Shown here: positions 56,850-64,000 of the stretch, in pieces
Position numbering within the stretch: the stretch's first letter is position 1
Layout: the number at the start of each line of letters is the position of its first letter
DNA from: CAVQXR01 sp046330455
GTDB taxonomy: Bacteria > Actinomycetota > Thermoleophilia > Gaiellales > Gaiellaceae
Direction of reading: 5' to 3'
Assembly (NCBI GenBank): GCA_046330455.1
Contig: JAXLSU010000003.1
Coordinates: 124,001 to 188,000 of the forward strand
DNA length: 64,000 bases
Made by a program: the position numbers and the translations under genes
Notes under the pieces: model-generated
What the model was told of the DNA's origin: nothing
Database searches by the model: none
Seen by the model: only the letters and a program-made list of their open reading frames with translations

Positions 56850-58515
56850 CTACTTCCTGCCGCCGACGAGCAGGCGCTCACAGCCGTTTCGCCGCTCAGC
56901 GCCGCAGACGTCGAAGTCGGCGCCCCCGAGCGCGAGGTCGCTGCCGGGCCCCCCGACCAGGAGGTCGTCGCCGCCTCCGCCAACCAGCCGGTCGGAACCC
57001 CCGAGACCGTAGATGTCGTCGTCACCGGCGACGCCCCCGGAGAGGTTGTCCGCGCCGCTCGAGCCGCGAATGACGTCGTCCTTCAGAGAGCCGATCACGC
57101 CTCGACGTCACGGATGTTGTCCCGCCCGTGACCGCCTGTGACCCTGTGCGTGGAGAGGTTGACGTTCACGGCCGCTTCGATCTGGAAGTACCACGCGGTG
57201 TCGCCGAACCACCCCCCACGTTTGTGCTCACCACCCTTGCCGCCGTCGATCCGGTCGTTGCCGAGCCCACCGTCGAGGATGTCCGACCCTTGCCCGCCCA
57301 TCACGATGTCGCCTCCAGCGCCTGCTTCGAGGGTGTCGTCACCCTCGCCGCCGTCGAGCGTGTCGTTGCCCCGCCCGCCGCGGATAGCGCCGTGACCCGC
57401 TCGCCCAGGAGCTGATCGTCGTCCGGACCGACGACGTCGCTCTCGGGGTGGATGCCGAGCGGCTTCGCGGTGATGTTGCCGTCGAGGGTGTCGTCATCGT
57501 CGCCACCCGAGGCGACGTCGTTGCCGGCACCTCCCTGGATGCTGTCCGCGCCGCTGCCGCCGGAGATCCGGTCGTCTCTCCGTCCGAGCGAGGAGGTTGC
57601 TGTCCGGATAGTCGCCGGCGAGGCGATCTGCACCGGCCTCGCCGCTCACGATGTCGTTTCCGAGCCCACCTCCACGAAGTCGTCGCCGTCTCCGGCGATG
57701 ATCTCGTCGTCGCCGCCGAAGCCGCAGATCGTGTCGTTCCCTCCCAGGCCGAGGATCCGGTCGGGGCCGTCCGTGCCGACAATCACGTCGTCGCGGTCGG
57801 TGCCGGAGATCGCGAGGCCCGCCGGGGCATCCGGGTTCGGGGTGATCGTCGCCTGCAGGAAACGGCACGTCTCGGAGGCGACGGGGCCGGGGCCCGGCGG
57901 CGGCTCGGTGGGCGGCGGCTCGGTCGGCGGCGGCTCCTCGTACGGCGGGTCGGAGGCGTGCTCGGCGCCGTCGTCGAAATGAACCTGGAAGAAGCCCGAC
58001 CACGTGTAGGTGGCGGGATCGCCGTCGATCGTGAAAGTCCCGTCCCAGAACTCCACACTCGTCTCGCGCAGGACGAGCTCGAAGTCTCCCCTGACCGTGT
58101 CGGGGCTCGAGTTGCTCTCGTAGCGTCCCTTCAGGTGACGACGGTCGTCCATCGTGCAGCCGCGAAGCTTGCCCGTGTCGTTGAAGCCCGTGTTTGGAGG
58201 CAGGTCCTCGCTGTCCGGCACGGTGTAGGCACCGACGAAGTAGTCCGTGGGCTCCGGGCAGGCGATCCCGCCGATGGCCTCGAGCAGATCGGCTCCCTCG
58301 GCATCGTCCCGATGCTGGAGGGCGAAGCCCCCCTGAAGGCCCGGCGTCGGGCTGTCGAGGTGCGTGAAGTGCCACTGGCCGGCCCACTTCTGCTCGGCAT
58401 GCACGCCGAACACGGTCGCGGCGAACACACCGCTGACGACCATGGCGAGAAGGACGTAGACGGGCACGAGCGCCCGGGGCCGCAGGCGACGCATGTCGCG
58501 CTGTATAGCAGACAC
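56850..58515 (-). pseudogene. RTX (hemolysin-type calcium-binding) repeat protein, frameshifted
   Basis: On the minus strand an exported protein starts at ATG 58494 (or GTG 58515) with a basic N-terminus and a signal-anchor helix (VPVYVLLAMVVSGVFAATVF), a unique domain of about 150 residues, a Pro/Glu linker (PPPTEPPPTEPPPGPGP), then RTX nonapeptides (GTDGPDRILGLGGNDTICGFGGDDEI). The frame breaks near 57660, 57605, 57390 and 57100 (by my reading one lost, one gained, two lost bases), while the nonapeptides continue in the new frames (GGSGADSIQGGAGNDVASGG; GGQGSDILDGGLGNDRIDGG; GSSGADNLSGG, GGGGDDLLVGGPGSD) to the final VGGRK. Intact it would be about 550 residues. Either decayed or affected by base errors. 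Confidence 0.8.
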
Positions 58516-58532
58516 CGGCAGGGGCGTGTGAC

Positions 58533-58617
58533 CGCCGGGCTCCGCCCGGCTCCTGCGCGGGTCCGGCCCGGCCGAGCCGGGCCGTCAGCCGCGGAGCGCC
58601 GTCAGCCGCGGAGCGCC
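58533..58617. repeat. REP-like gamma/delta element and 17-bp tandem repeat at the S66 gene 3' end
   Basis: CCGGGC-TCC-GCCCGG hairpin, then cctgcgcgggtccggcccgg and ccgagccgggcc, nearly identical to 46168-46220, followed by two copies of gtcagccgcggagcgcc (58584-58600 and 58601-58617). The second copy contains the stop codon of the S66 gene. Confidence 0.75.
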
Positions 58618-59549
58618 GGCTCGTCGATCGTCAGCGTCAGCGCGTCGGCGTCGACCGTCGCCGTAACCCCGAGCGGCAGGGTCGCGAGCGTCGCGCCGTG
58701 ACCGAGCGGGAGGCCGTAGAGGATCGGGACTCCGAGACCCCCCAGGCGACCGGCGAGAACCTCTTCGAGGGTCTTGGAGTGGGGGGCAGACGTCCAGTCG
58801 TACCACTCGCAGCCGTCGAGCTCGCCGACGACGATTCCACGCACGCCGCGGAGCTTGCCAGCCTGCTCGAGGTGGAGTAGCGCACGATCGATCCGGATCG
58901 GTGCCTGCCCGGTCTCCTCGAGGAACAGGATCGTGCCGTCGAGATCGGGCTCCCACGGCGTGCCGAGCGTATGGACGAGATCGCCGAGGCAGCCGCCGAC
59001 GAGCGGCCCGCTCGCCCTGCCGCCGGCGATCGCGATCGCGGTGAGCCGGTCGTCATCGCGCGGAACCGGCCCGGTCGTGGCGCCCGCGAGCACGGCGAGG
59101 AGTCGGTCGGCCGTGAGCGCGGGCACGGCCGGTCCGAGGCTCGTCAGCCCGGGGCCGTAGAAGGTCACGAGCCCGGCGAAGCGCCGGAGCGCGAGGTGCA
59201 GTGCGGTGATGTCCGAGAAGCCGATGAACGGCTTCGGGGTCGCGGCGATCGCGTCGAAGTCGAGGAGCGGAACGACCTGCGCGGAGCCGTAGCCGCCGCG
59301 GAGGCACTGGATCGCGTCGACCCCGCGATCGGCGAATGCCTGCTGGAGGTCCCGCGCCCTCACCTGCGGAGCCCCGGCGTGCCAGTCGCTGCGCTCGAGC
59401 GCGCCGGCGGCGAGCTTCACGCGATACCCCTGGGCCTCCCACCAGGCGATGCCGCGCCGGACGTCCGCCCGACTCTCGGGCGGGCTGCCCGGCGTCACGA
59501 CCGCGATCGTCGAGCCGGGGGGCGCCGCACGGGCGATCAGGGACGGCAC
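58602..59549 (-). CDS. S66 family LD-carboxypeptidase (LdcA/MccF-like)
   Basis: Serine peptidase of the S66 family, 315 residues. Nucleophile elbow IGFSDITALHLAL near residue 110, catalytic Glu region GGCLGDLVHTLGTPWEPDLDGTILFLEE near 195-220, and catalytic His in GLPLGHGATLATLPLG near 285. The family recycles peptidoglycan tetrapeptides or inactivates peptide-nucleotide antibiotics such as microcin C; this protein cannot be placed further. Start GTG 59549, 13 bases after the ASCH gene. Confidence 0.9.
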   Translation of the reverse strand: MPSLIARAAPPGSTIAVVTPGSPPESRADVRRGIAWWEAQGYRVKLAAGALERSDWHAGAPQVRARDLQQAFADRGVDAIQCLRGGYGSAQVVPLLDFDAIAATPKPFIGFSDITALHLALRRFAGLVTFYGPGLTSLGPAVPALTADRLLAVLAGATTGPVPRDDDRLTAIAIAGGRASGPLVGGCLGDLVHTLGTPWEPDLDGTILFLEETGQAPIRIDRALLHLEQAGKLRGVRGIVVGELDGCEWYDWTSAPHSKTLEEVLAGRLGGLGVPILYGLPLGHGATLATLPLGVTATVDADALTLTIDEPALRG

Positions 59550-59562
59550 CGGGAGCGGTCGC

Positions 59563-59916
59563 TCAGGAATGCGACAGGATCTCGGAGAAGTGGATCACCG
59601 TGACCGTGTCGTTCTCGCTGATGTCCCGGTTGTAGAGCTGGCTCAGGAACTCCGCCATCTCCTCTGCACGGCGAAGCTCGGGATTGTCGTGCGTGATCTC
59701 CCGCGGGGAGACCTCGCCGAGCCGCTTCACCTCGACCCGGTCGATCACCGCGTCGAAGATCAGCTCCCTGGGCCCGAAGCGCTGTCCGCAGAGGACGCGC
59801 ACGATCATGCCCTTCTTGTACTTCCCCGTCTTGTCGCCGAGCCGGATCGTGACGGTCTTGCGCCGGCTGCGCAGCTGATCGGCGACGATTGGCGAGTAGA
59901 AGTTGAGCGCGTACAC
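59563..59916 (-). CDS. ASCH domain protein
   Basis: A 117-residue protein with the PUA-like ASCH pattern: NFYSPIVADQLRSRRKTVTIRLGDKTGKYKKGMIVRVLCGQRFGPRELIFDAVIDRVEVKRLGEV (in pieces, about residues 5-70). ASCH domains are thought to bind RNA. GTG 59916; minus-strand TATGAT at 59950-59955 is a near-consensus -10 about 33 bases upstream. It sits between the Nudix gene and the S66 gene, all in one direction. Confidence 0.75.
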   Translation of the reverse strand: MYALNFYSPIVADQLRSRRKTVTIRLGDKTGKYKKGMIVRVLCGQRFGPRELIFDAVIDRVEVKRLGEVSPREITHDNPELRRAEEMAEFLSQLYNRDISENDTVTVIHFSEILSHS

Positions 59917-59950
59917 GGCGGGATGGCGCCGGCGGTCGCCGGCGTCGCCA

Positions 59951-60394
59951 TCATAGAGAATCGGCAGGCTGCGCCAGGACCGCCGCGGCCTTGCGGGCGA
60001 GGTCGCGCTCGCCGCGATAGCTGAGGATGGACGGCGCCTCGCCGAGGGGCACCCACCGGGCCTCGGCCACCTCGTGGGCGTGCTCCTGCGGGATCCGGCC
60101 GAGCTCGCCCGACCGGTAACGGAACAGGAAGAAGCTGACGACCTTGAAGATCCGCTCGCCCTCCCACGTGTAGACGTAGCGCACCCCGCCGAGCCGCTGG
60201 ATCAGATCAGCCTCGACGCCCGTCTCCTCCCTGACCTCGCGGGTGGCCGCGTCGACACCCCGCTCGCCCTCCGCGAGGTTGCCCTTCGGGAGCGCCCACA
60301 CACCGTCCTTCCCTTGCGGGCGGATGACGGCGAGCTCCCAGCCGGGGCCAGCTGGACGCACGACGAGACCTCCGGCCGAGAACTCTCGCTTCAC
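59951..60394 (-). CDS. Nudix hydrolase
   Basis: A 147-residue Nudix protein. The Nudix box is complete: GNLAEGERGVDAATREVREETGV (in pieces; G-x5-E-x7-REVREETGV near residues 38-60), preceded by VWALPKG. Likely a pyrophosphohydrolase of diadenosine polyphosphates or nucleotides (the AGGLVVRP ... WALPKGN pattern resembles the MutT/Ap4A group). GTG 60394 is chosen because minus-strand TAGGAT lies seven bases upstream; the longer frame to 60466 would run through the CIRCE element. It is divergent from groES. Confidence 0.88.
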   Translation of the reverse strand: MKREFSAGGLVVRPAGPGWELAVIRPQGKDGVWALPKGNLAEGERGVDAATREVREETGVEADLIQRLGGVRYVYTWEGERIFKVVSFFLFRYRSGELGRIPQEHAHEVAEARWVPLGEAPSILSYRGERDLARKAAAVLAQPADSL

Positions 60395-60401
60395 CGATCC
60401 G

Positions 60402-60407
60402 ATCCTA
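60402..60407 (-). promoter_or_regulatory. -10 element for leaderless Nudix transcript
   Basis: Minus-strand TAGGAT, seven bases before GTG 60394 and five bases from the first CIRCE element. Confidence 0.5.
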
Positions 60408-60411
60408 TCGC

Positions 60412-60438
60412 CTGGCACTCGGAAACCGAGAGTGCCAG
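60412..60438. promoter_or_regulatory. CIRCE operator 1 (HrcA binding site)
   Basis: Inverted repeat CTGGCACTC-N9-GAGTGCCAG, matching the CIRCE consensus (TTAGCACTC-N9-GAGTGCTAA) at most positions. It lies upstream of the groES -35 and over the Nudix promoter region. Confidence 0.9.
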
Positions 60439-60445
60439 ATCCTGC

Positions 60446-60474
60446 TTGCGCAGGCGCCGCCGGCACGCTACAGT
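60446..60474 (+). promoter_or_regulatory. groESL promoter
   Basis: TTGCGC at 60446-60451 and TACAGT at 60469-60474, 17 bases apart. Transcription would start near 60481, about 10 bases before CIRCE 2. Confidence 0.65.
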
Positions 60475-60490
60475 TCGCTCCGAACAGCGA

Positions 60491-60517
60491 TTGGCACTCG
60501 TCATGTTCGAGTGCCAG
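60491..60517. promoter_or_regulatory. CIRCE operator 2 (HrcA binding site)
   Basis: TTGGCACTC-N9-GAGTGCCAG just downstream of the predicted groES transcription start, in the 5' untranslated region. The classic position for HrcA repression. Confidence 0.92.
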
Positions 60518-60552
60518 GAAGCGTATCGACCCACAGAGAAGGAGGGACGCTC

Positions 60553-60873
60553 ATGGATCTTCAGCCCCTGGGCGACCGCCTCATCGTCGAGATCCTCGAC
60601 GAGGAGGAGGTTCTTTCGAGCGGCATCGTGCTGCCCGACACCGCCAAGGAGAAGCCGCAGCGCGGGCGCGTGCTCGCAGTCGGCCCGGGCCCCCGGGACG
60701 AGGACGGCGAGCACGTGAAGATGGACGTCGAGGAGGGTGACGAGATCATCTTCTCCAAGTACGGCGGCACCGAGATCAAGGTCGGCACCGAGGACTACCT
60801 GATCCTGCGCGAGTCGGACGTGCTCGCGAAGGTCGTCCAGACCGCCGCCAAGAAGGGCAAGAAGGCCGCGTAG
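60553..60873 (+). CDS. groES: Co-chaperonin GroES
   Basis: 10-kDa lid of the GroEL chamber, 106 residues. LQPLGDRLIVEILDEEEVLSSGIVLPDTAKEKPQRGRVLAVGPG covers the roof and mobile loop, and FSKYGGTEIKVGTEDYLILRESDVLA the C-terminal barrel. ATG 60553 with ribosome binding site GAAGGAGGG; longer in-frame starts would overlap CIRCE 2. groEL follows after 28 bases with its own GAGGAAGGA site. Confidence 0.97.
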   Translation: MDLQPLGDRLIVEILDEEEVLSSGIVLPDTAKEKPQRGRVLAVGPGPRDEDGEHVKMDVEEGDEIIFSKYGGTEIKVGTEDYLILRESDVLAKVVQTAAKKGKKAA

Positions 60874-60901
60874 GTCGCCCAACCCGAGGAAGGAACGGAC
60901 T

Positions 60902-62527
60902 ATGGCAAGCAAGGAGCTCCTGTTCGACGAGGATGCCCGCCGCGCGCTCGAGCGTGGCGTCAACATCGTCGCGAACGCCGTCAAGGTCACGCTCGGCCCG
61001 AAGGGCCGCTACGTGGTGCTCGACAAGAAGTTCGGCGCCCCGACGATCACGAACGACGGCGTCACGATCGCCCGCGAGATCGAGGTCGCGGACGTGTTCG
61101 AGAACCAGGGCGCGCAGCTCGTGCGCGAGGTCGCCACCGCGACGAACGACGTCGCCGGCGACGGCACCACCACCGCGACCGTGCTCGCCCAGGCGATCAC
61201 GCGCGAGGGTCTGAAGAACGTTGCCGCCGGCGCCAACCCGATGGCGCTGAAGCGCGGCATCGAGAAGGCCGTCGGCTGGATCGTCGACGACCTGAAGTCG
61301 CAGTCCAAGGAGGTCTCGGGCAAGGAGGACATCGCCCGGGTCGCCACGATCTCGGCGCGCGAGCGCGAGATCGGGGACGTCATCGCCGACGCGATCGAGA
61401 AGGTCGGCAAGGACGGCGTCGTGAACGTCGAGGAGGGCCAGACCTTCGGCCTCGAGCTCGAGTTCACGGAGGGCATGCAGTTCGACAAGGGCTACCTCTC
61501 GCCGTACATGATCACGGACGCCGAGCGCATGGAGGCCGTCCTCGAGGATCCGTACATCCTCATCGCCAACCAGAAGATCGGCGCGGTCAAGGACATCCTC
61601 CCGGTCCTCGAGCAGGTCATCCAGGCCGGCCGCCCGCTGCTGATCGTGGCGGAGGACGTCGAGGGCGAGTCGCTCGCGACGATCGTCGTCAACAAGCTGC
61701 GTGGCACGTTCACCGCCGTCGCCGTGAAGGCGCCGGGCTTCGGCGACCGCCGCAAGCGGATGCTCGAGGACATCGCGATCCTCTCGGGCGGCGAGGTCAT
61801 CACCGAGGAGATGGGCCTGAAGCTCGAGAACACGAAGCTCTCCCAGCTCGGGCGCGCCCGCAAGGTCGTCGTCGACAAGGACTCGACCACGATCATCGAC
61901 GGCGCCGGTGACCCGGAGCAGATCAAGGCCCGGATCAAGCAGATCAAGGGCGAGATCGAGACGACCGACTCGGACTTCGACCGCGAGAAGCTGCAGGAGC
62001 GGCTCGCGAAGCTGGCCGGCGGCGTGGCCGTCGTGAAGGTCGGCGCTGCGACCGAGACCGAGATGAAGGAGAAGAAGCACCGCGTCGAGGACGCGCTGCA
62101 GGCGACCCGGGCCGCCCTCGAGGAGGGCATCGTGCCGGGCGGCGGCGTCGCGCTCCTGAACGCCGCTGACGGGACCCGCAAGAACGCCGAGTCCCTCGAC
62201 TCGGACGAGAAGACGGGTGCAGGCATCATCCTCCGCGCGCTGGAGGAGCCGCTTCGCCAGCTCGCCGCGAACGCGGGCCTCGAGGGCTCGGTCGTCGTCG
62301 ACAAGGTTCGCCACGCCTCCAAGGGCCAGGGCCTGAACGTCGACAGCGGTGAGCTCGAGGATCTCGTCAAGGCCGGGATCATCGACCCGACGATGGTGAC
62401 CCGCTCGGCGCTGCAGAACGCGGCGTCGATCGCGAAGAACATCATCACGACCGAGGCGATCGTCGCCGAGGTTCCCGAGAAGACCGCTGCCGCTCCGGCG
62501 ATGCCGGGCGGGATGGGCGACTTCTAG
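60902..62527 (+). CDS. groEL: Chaperonin GroEL
   Basis: 60-kDa ATP-dependent folding chamber, 541 residues. ATP site VTLGPKGRYVVLDKK and DGTTTATVLAQAI near residues 30-95; AREREIGDVIADAIEKVGKDGVVNVEEGQTF near 155; VEDALQATRAALEEGIVPGGGVALL near 405; C-terminus GGMGDF, a short form of the usual Gly-Met tail. Position 153-155 reads AREREIG where many GroELs have AN-D..IG. Coupled to groES and controlled by CIRCE/HrcA. Confidence 0.98.
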   Translation: MASKELLFDEDARRALERGVNIVANAVKVTLGPKGRYVVLDKKFGAPTITNDGVTIAREIEVADVFENQGAQLVREVATATNDVAGDGTTTATVLAQAITREGLKNVAAGANPMALKRGIEKAVGWIVDDLKSQSKEVSGKEDIARVATISAREREIGDVIADAIEKVGKDGVVNVEEGQTFGLELEFTEGMQFDKGYLSPYMITDAERMEAVLEDPYILIANQKIGAVKDILPVLEQVIQAGRPLLIVAEDVEGESLATIVVNKLRGTFTAVAVKAPGFGDRRKRMLEDIAILSGGEVITEEMGLKLENTKLSQLGRARKVVVDKDSTTIIDGAGDPEQIKARIKQIKGEIETTDSDFDREKLQERLAKLAGGVAVVKVGAATETEMKEKKHRVEDALQATRAALEEGIVPGGGVALLNAADGTRKNAESLDSDEKTGAGIILRALEEPLRQLAANAGLEGSVVVDKVRHASKGQGLNVDSGELEDLVKAGIIDPTMVTRSALQNAASIAKNIITTEAIVAEVPEKTAAAPAMPGGMGDF

Positions 62528-62550
62528 AGTCCCCGGACCTTTTCGGACGT

Positions 62551-62582
62551 GCGAACGGGCCGGCCCACGCCGGCCCGTTCGC
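62551..62582 (+). terminator. Terminator hairpin after groEL
   Basis: Perfect 14-base-pair stem (GCGAACGGGCCGGC with its complement) closed by a CCAC loop, 24 bases after the groEL stop. It also sits 15 bases before the convergent hydrolase stop, so it can serve both directions. Confidence 0.85.
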
Positions 62583-62596
62583 ATCTCCGGGAGGGC

Positions 62597-63340
62597 CTAC
62601 CCTCGAACGCCCGTCGCGAGCTCGTCGAGGACGGCGGCGGTGCCGGCCGGGTTCGTCAGCTGGGGATCGTGGGACGCCTCGAGCTCGCGGTAGATCCATC
62701 CTTCGGCACGGGCCCGGGCGGCGAACGGTGTGATCGGGTCGTTCCCCACCGTTTCCTGTAGCTCGCTACGGGTGCAGCGCACGAAGGCCCGGGGAAGGCG
62801 ATCGACGGCACCCGTCAGGCGGATCGGCTCGAGGAAGCTCGCGGCGGGCTGGTCGCGGAGCCGACCGACGTAGCGGGCGCGCTCCCCGGGCGGCACCGAG
62901 CCCTCGGCGGGCAGCACCATCGCAGGGACGGGCACCCGCCAGCCGTCCCCGGAGGCATCGGCCGCGGCACGCACGGTGTCGCCGAACGAGCTCGGCAGGA
63001 GGTCGCAGGCGGACTGGCCGTCGCGGGGAACGAGGGCGTCGACGTACACGACCAGGCCGATCCTGTCGGCTGTCCGGTCGGCCGCGCCCGTTACCGGCAG
63101 GCCGCCGTAGCTGGCACCGCAGAGAACGACCTCGTGGAGGTCCTCGAGCTCGAGCATCGAGACGATGTCCTGGACGTGCGTCGCGAGCCCCACCTCGCGG
63201 TGCGCGAGGTGTGCTCGCTCGCCGAGGCCGGTGAGGGTCGGCGTGTGGACCTCGTGCGCCCGCCCGCGGAGCGCCCGTGCGACGGCCGCCCACTCCCAGC
63301 CACCGCCCCAGGCGCCGTGAACGATCACGAACGTCGCCAC
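62597..63340 (-). CDS. Alpha/beta hydrolase
   Basis: A 247-residue alpha/beta-hydrolase-fold protein. Oxyanion-hole HGAWGGGWEWAAVA at the N-terminus, nucleophile elbow LCGASYGGLPV near residue 80, and the catalytic His in ELEASHDPQLTNPAGTA near 225. Resembles the esterase/hydroxynitrile-lyase-like subgroup (HGAWHGAWxW), substrate unknown. GTG 63340 is chosen because the conserved strand VATFVIVHG begins there; the frame upstream has no family similarity. Confidence 0.85.
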   Translation of the reverse strand: MATFVIVHGAWGGGWEWAAVARALRGRAHEVHTPTLTGLGERAHLAHREVGLATHVQDIVSMLELEDLHEVVLCGASYGGLPVTGAADRTADRIGLVVYVDALVPRDGQSACDLLPSSFGDTVRAAADASGDGWRVPVPAMVLPAEGSVPPGERARYVGRLRDQPAASFLEPIRLTGAVDRLPRAFVRCTRSELQETVGNDPITPFAARARAEGWIYRELEASHDPQLTNPAGTAAVLDELATGVRG

Positions 63341-63708
63341 GCCGGAGAGCCTCCTCGACCGCAGACCCCGGGTCAAGCCCGGGCGCGAAGGCCGAACCGG
63401 ACATGACGGGGGGTCAGACCCCCGGACATGTCCCAAACGGACGGACGAGACGCGATCGACCGACCTGGTCGACCGCGTTCGAGGCTTCGACCCGTGGCCA
63501 AGGGACGGCCGAATTGATCCGGTTGAATCCAATGGCCAGGGCCTCGACGCCGAACGGCGAGGCGCCGGAACGATGGTTTCGGCCGCCCGGCAGGCCGAGC
63601 TTCGCGGCCGACGGTGCTCGCGGCTCGATGTCGGCGCGCCGGCGCCTGCGGTGCTCGTCGTCGGCGCCAGGCGTCGCGCGTGATGGCCTGCCCGCGCGCG
63701 TCGTCAGG
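63341..63708. other. Gene-free stretch before the ABC transporter gene
   Basis: 368 bases. It contains a GGGGGTC-A-GACCCCC hairpin at 63409-63423, a ten-base palindrome ggacatgtcc at 63424-63433 and a direct ccggacatg repeat around them. No gene is recognised in the remainder. Confidence 0.5.
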
Positions 63709-64000
63709 TCAGCTCGCCTTGGTCATCGACGCGGCGGGTCGAACGCCGAGGGGAGCAGTGCGAAGGGTGGTGTTCGGCGGGAGGTCGTCCGGGTTCGGCA
63801 ACGCCGCGCAGGGTCGGGGTCGTCCGGGTCGCGGGGATCGGCTCGGAACGACCGAGATCAGCGCCCGCGTGTACGGATGCTGCGGGTTGCCGACCACCTC
63901 ACGCGCGGGGCCCTCCTCGACGATCCGCCCGAGGTACATGACGGCGATCCGGTCGGCGTAGTGAGCGGCGGTCGAGAGGTCGTGCGTGATCATCAGGATC
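63709..64000 (-). CDS. Oligopeptide/dipeptide ABC transporter ATPase, C-terminal part (5' end outside window)
   Basis: C-terminal fragment of a peptide-importer ATPase (OppD/DppD/OppF type): ILMITHDLSTAAHYADRIAVMYLGRIVEEGPAREVV, the H-loop and D-loop-following region, then the oligopeptide-transporter C-terminal NPQHPYTRALISVVPSR (in pieces). The Walker motifs lie outside the window. The usual final Cys-rich sequence (GCxFxxRCP) after LPNPDDLP is not recognisable: it reads PNTTLRTAPLG, so the end may be altered. Orientation is away from the preceding genes. Confidence 0.85.
   Translation of the reverse strand, partial: ILMITHDLSTAAHYADRIAVMYLGRIVEEGPAREVVGNPQHPYTRALISVVPSRSPRPGRPRPCAALPNPDDLPPNTTLRTAPLGVRPAASMTKAS

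Noticed and set aside
56850..57633. Three separate small RTX genes on the minus strand
   Set aside because: Their starts have no ribosome binding sites and each continues the repeat pattern of the previous one in another frame; one broken gene is simpler.
63614..63961. Plus-strand frame opposite the ABC transporter end
   Set aside because: Arg-rich shadow; the minus-strand frame has the ITHDL and HPYTRAL motifs.

Overview
This is a very GC-rich, gene-dense bacterial chromosome segment. It carries an adrenodoxin-reductase-type FprA, an Mrp of the type without a C-terminal CxxC, a DUF3107-like protein, F420-type (LLM) enzymes, CIRCE-controlled groESL and a hemA-hemC-hemD operon. Many start codons lie 6-8 nt downstream of a TAnnnT hexamer, which suggests leaderless transcripts. 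Together these point to an actinobacterium, perhaps of the class Thermoleophilia (Gaiellales/Solirubrobacterales-like). That placement is inference; there is no rRNA in the window.

Layout. 1-5930 (+): end of a cytochrome c maturation cluster (ccmC-like, ccmD-like, ccsA/hemX-like), then hemA, hemC and hemD, a SAM hydroxide adenosyltransferase-like gene and a methyltransferase. 5933-6005 (-): tRNA-Phe. 6100-12868: rarA (-), then M20 peptidase, DUF1385, FtsH-like protease, methylmalonyl-CoA epimerase, DUF3107-like and a divergent YchF (+). 12872-17755 (-): CHAD protein, M23 endopeptidase, a lone molybdopterin oxidoreductase and a YhaM-like nuclease. 17823-25179: DUF1015, inositol-phosphatase family, a two-helix membrane protein, Mrp, a reduced malate/lactate dehydrogenase homologue, DUF1028, a metallo-beta-lactamase hydrolase, an orphan pilin and a flavin reductase. 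25236-39387 (-): a complete nuoABCDEFGHIJKLMN operon for respiratory complex I. 39545-41330 (+): A-type Fe-S carrier and FprA. 41331-42805: decayed IS110 element with a possible bridge-RNA leader. 43051-45614: a composite RecA/KaiC-like-XRE-cupin regulator (-) divergent from fumC (+). 45615-46254: an array of REP-like repeats. 46255-52286: lipA (-), then hyuB-hyuA-LLM oxidoreductase-HapK-like (+). 52283-56486 (-): E1alpha-E1beta-E2 of a 2-oxoacid dehydrogenase plus lipB. 56534-62582: zinc-ribbon protein, a frameshifted RTX-repeat gene, S66 peptidase, ASCH and Nudix genes, and groES-groEL with two CIRCE operators. 62597-64000: alpha/beta hydrolase and the C-terminus of a peptide ABC transporter ATPase.

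The genes fit an aerobic, respiring cell. Heme and cytochrome c maturation, complex I, Fe-S assembly, fumarase, and lipoate synthesis with a lipoylated 2-oxoacid dehydrogenase all feed one respiratory economy. Accessory features cluster at 41.3-46.3 kb and 56.8-58.6 kb: a dead transposon, a structured repeat family that sits at gene 3' ends and duplicates them, and a broken RTX gene.

Points most worth a second look: the leaderless-promoter pattern (which revises several starts), the SAM hydroxide adenosyltransferase whose first conserved motif lies before any normal start codon, the 32-bp duplication that split nuoA from nuoB, the IS110 leader, the composite regulator beside fumC, the covarying REP-like hairpins, and the hyuBA-LLM-HapK operon.
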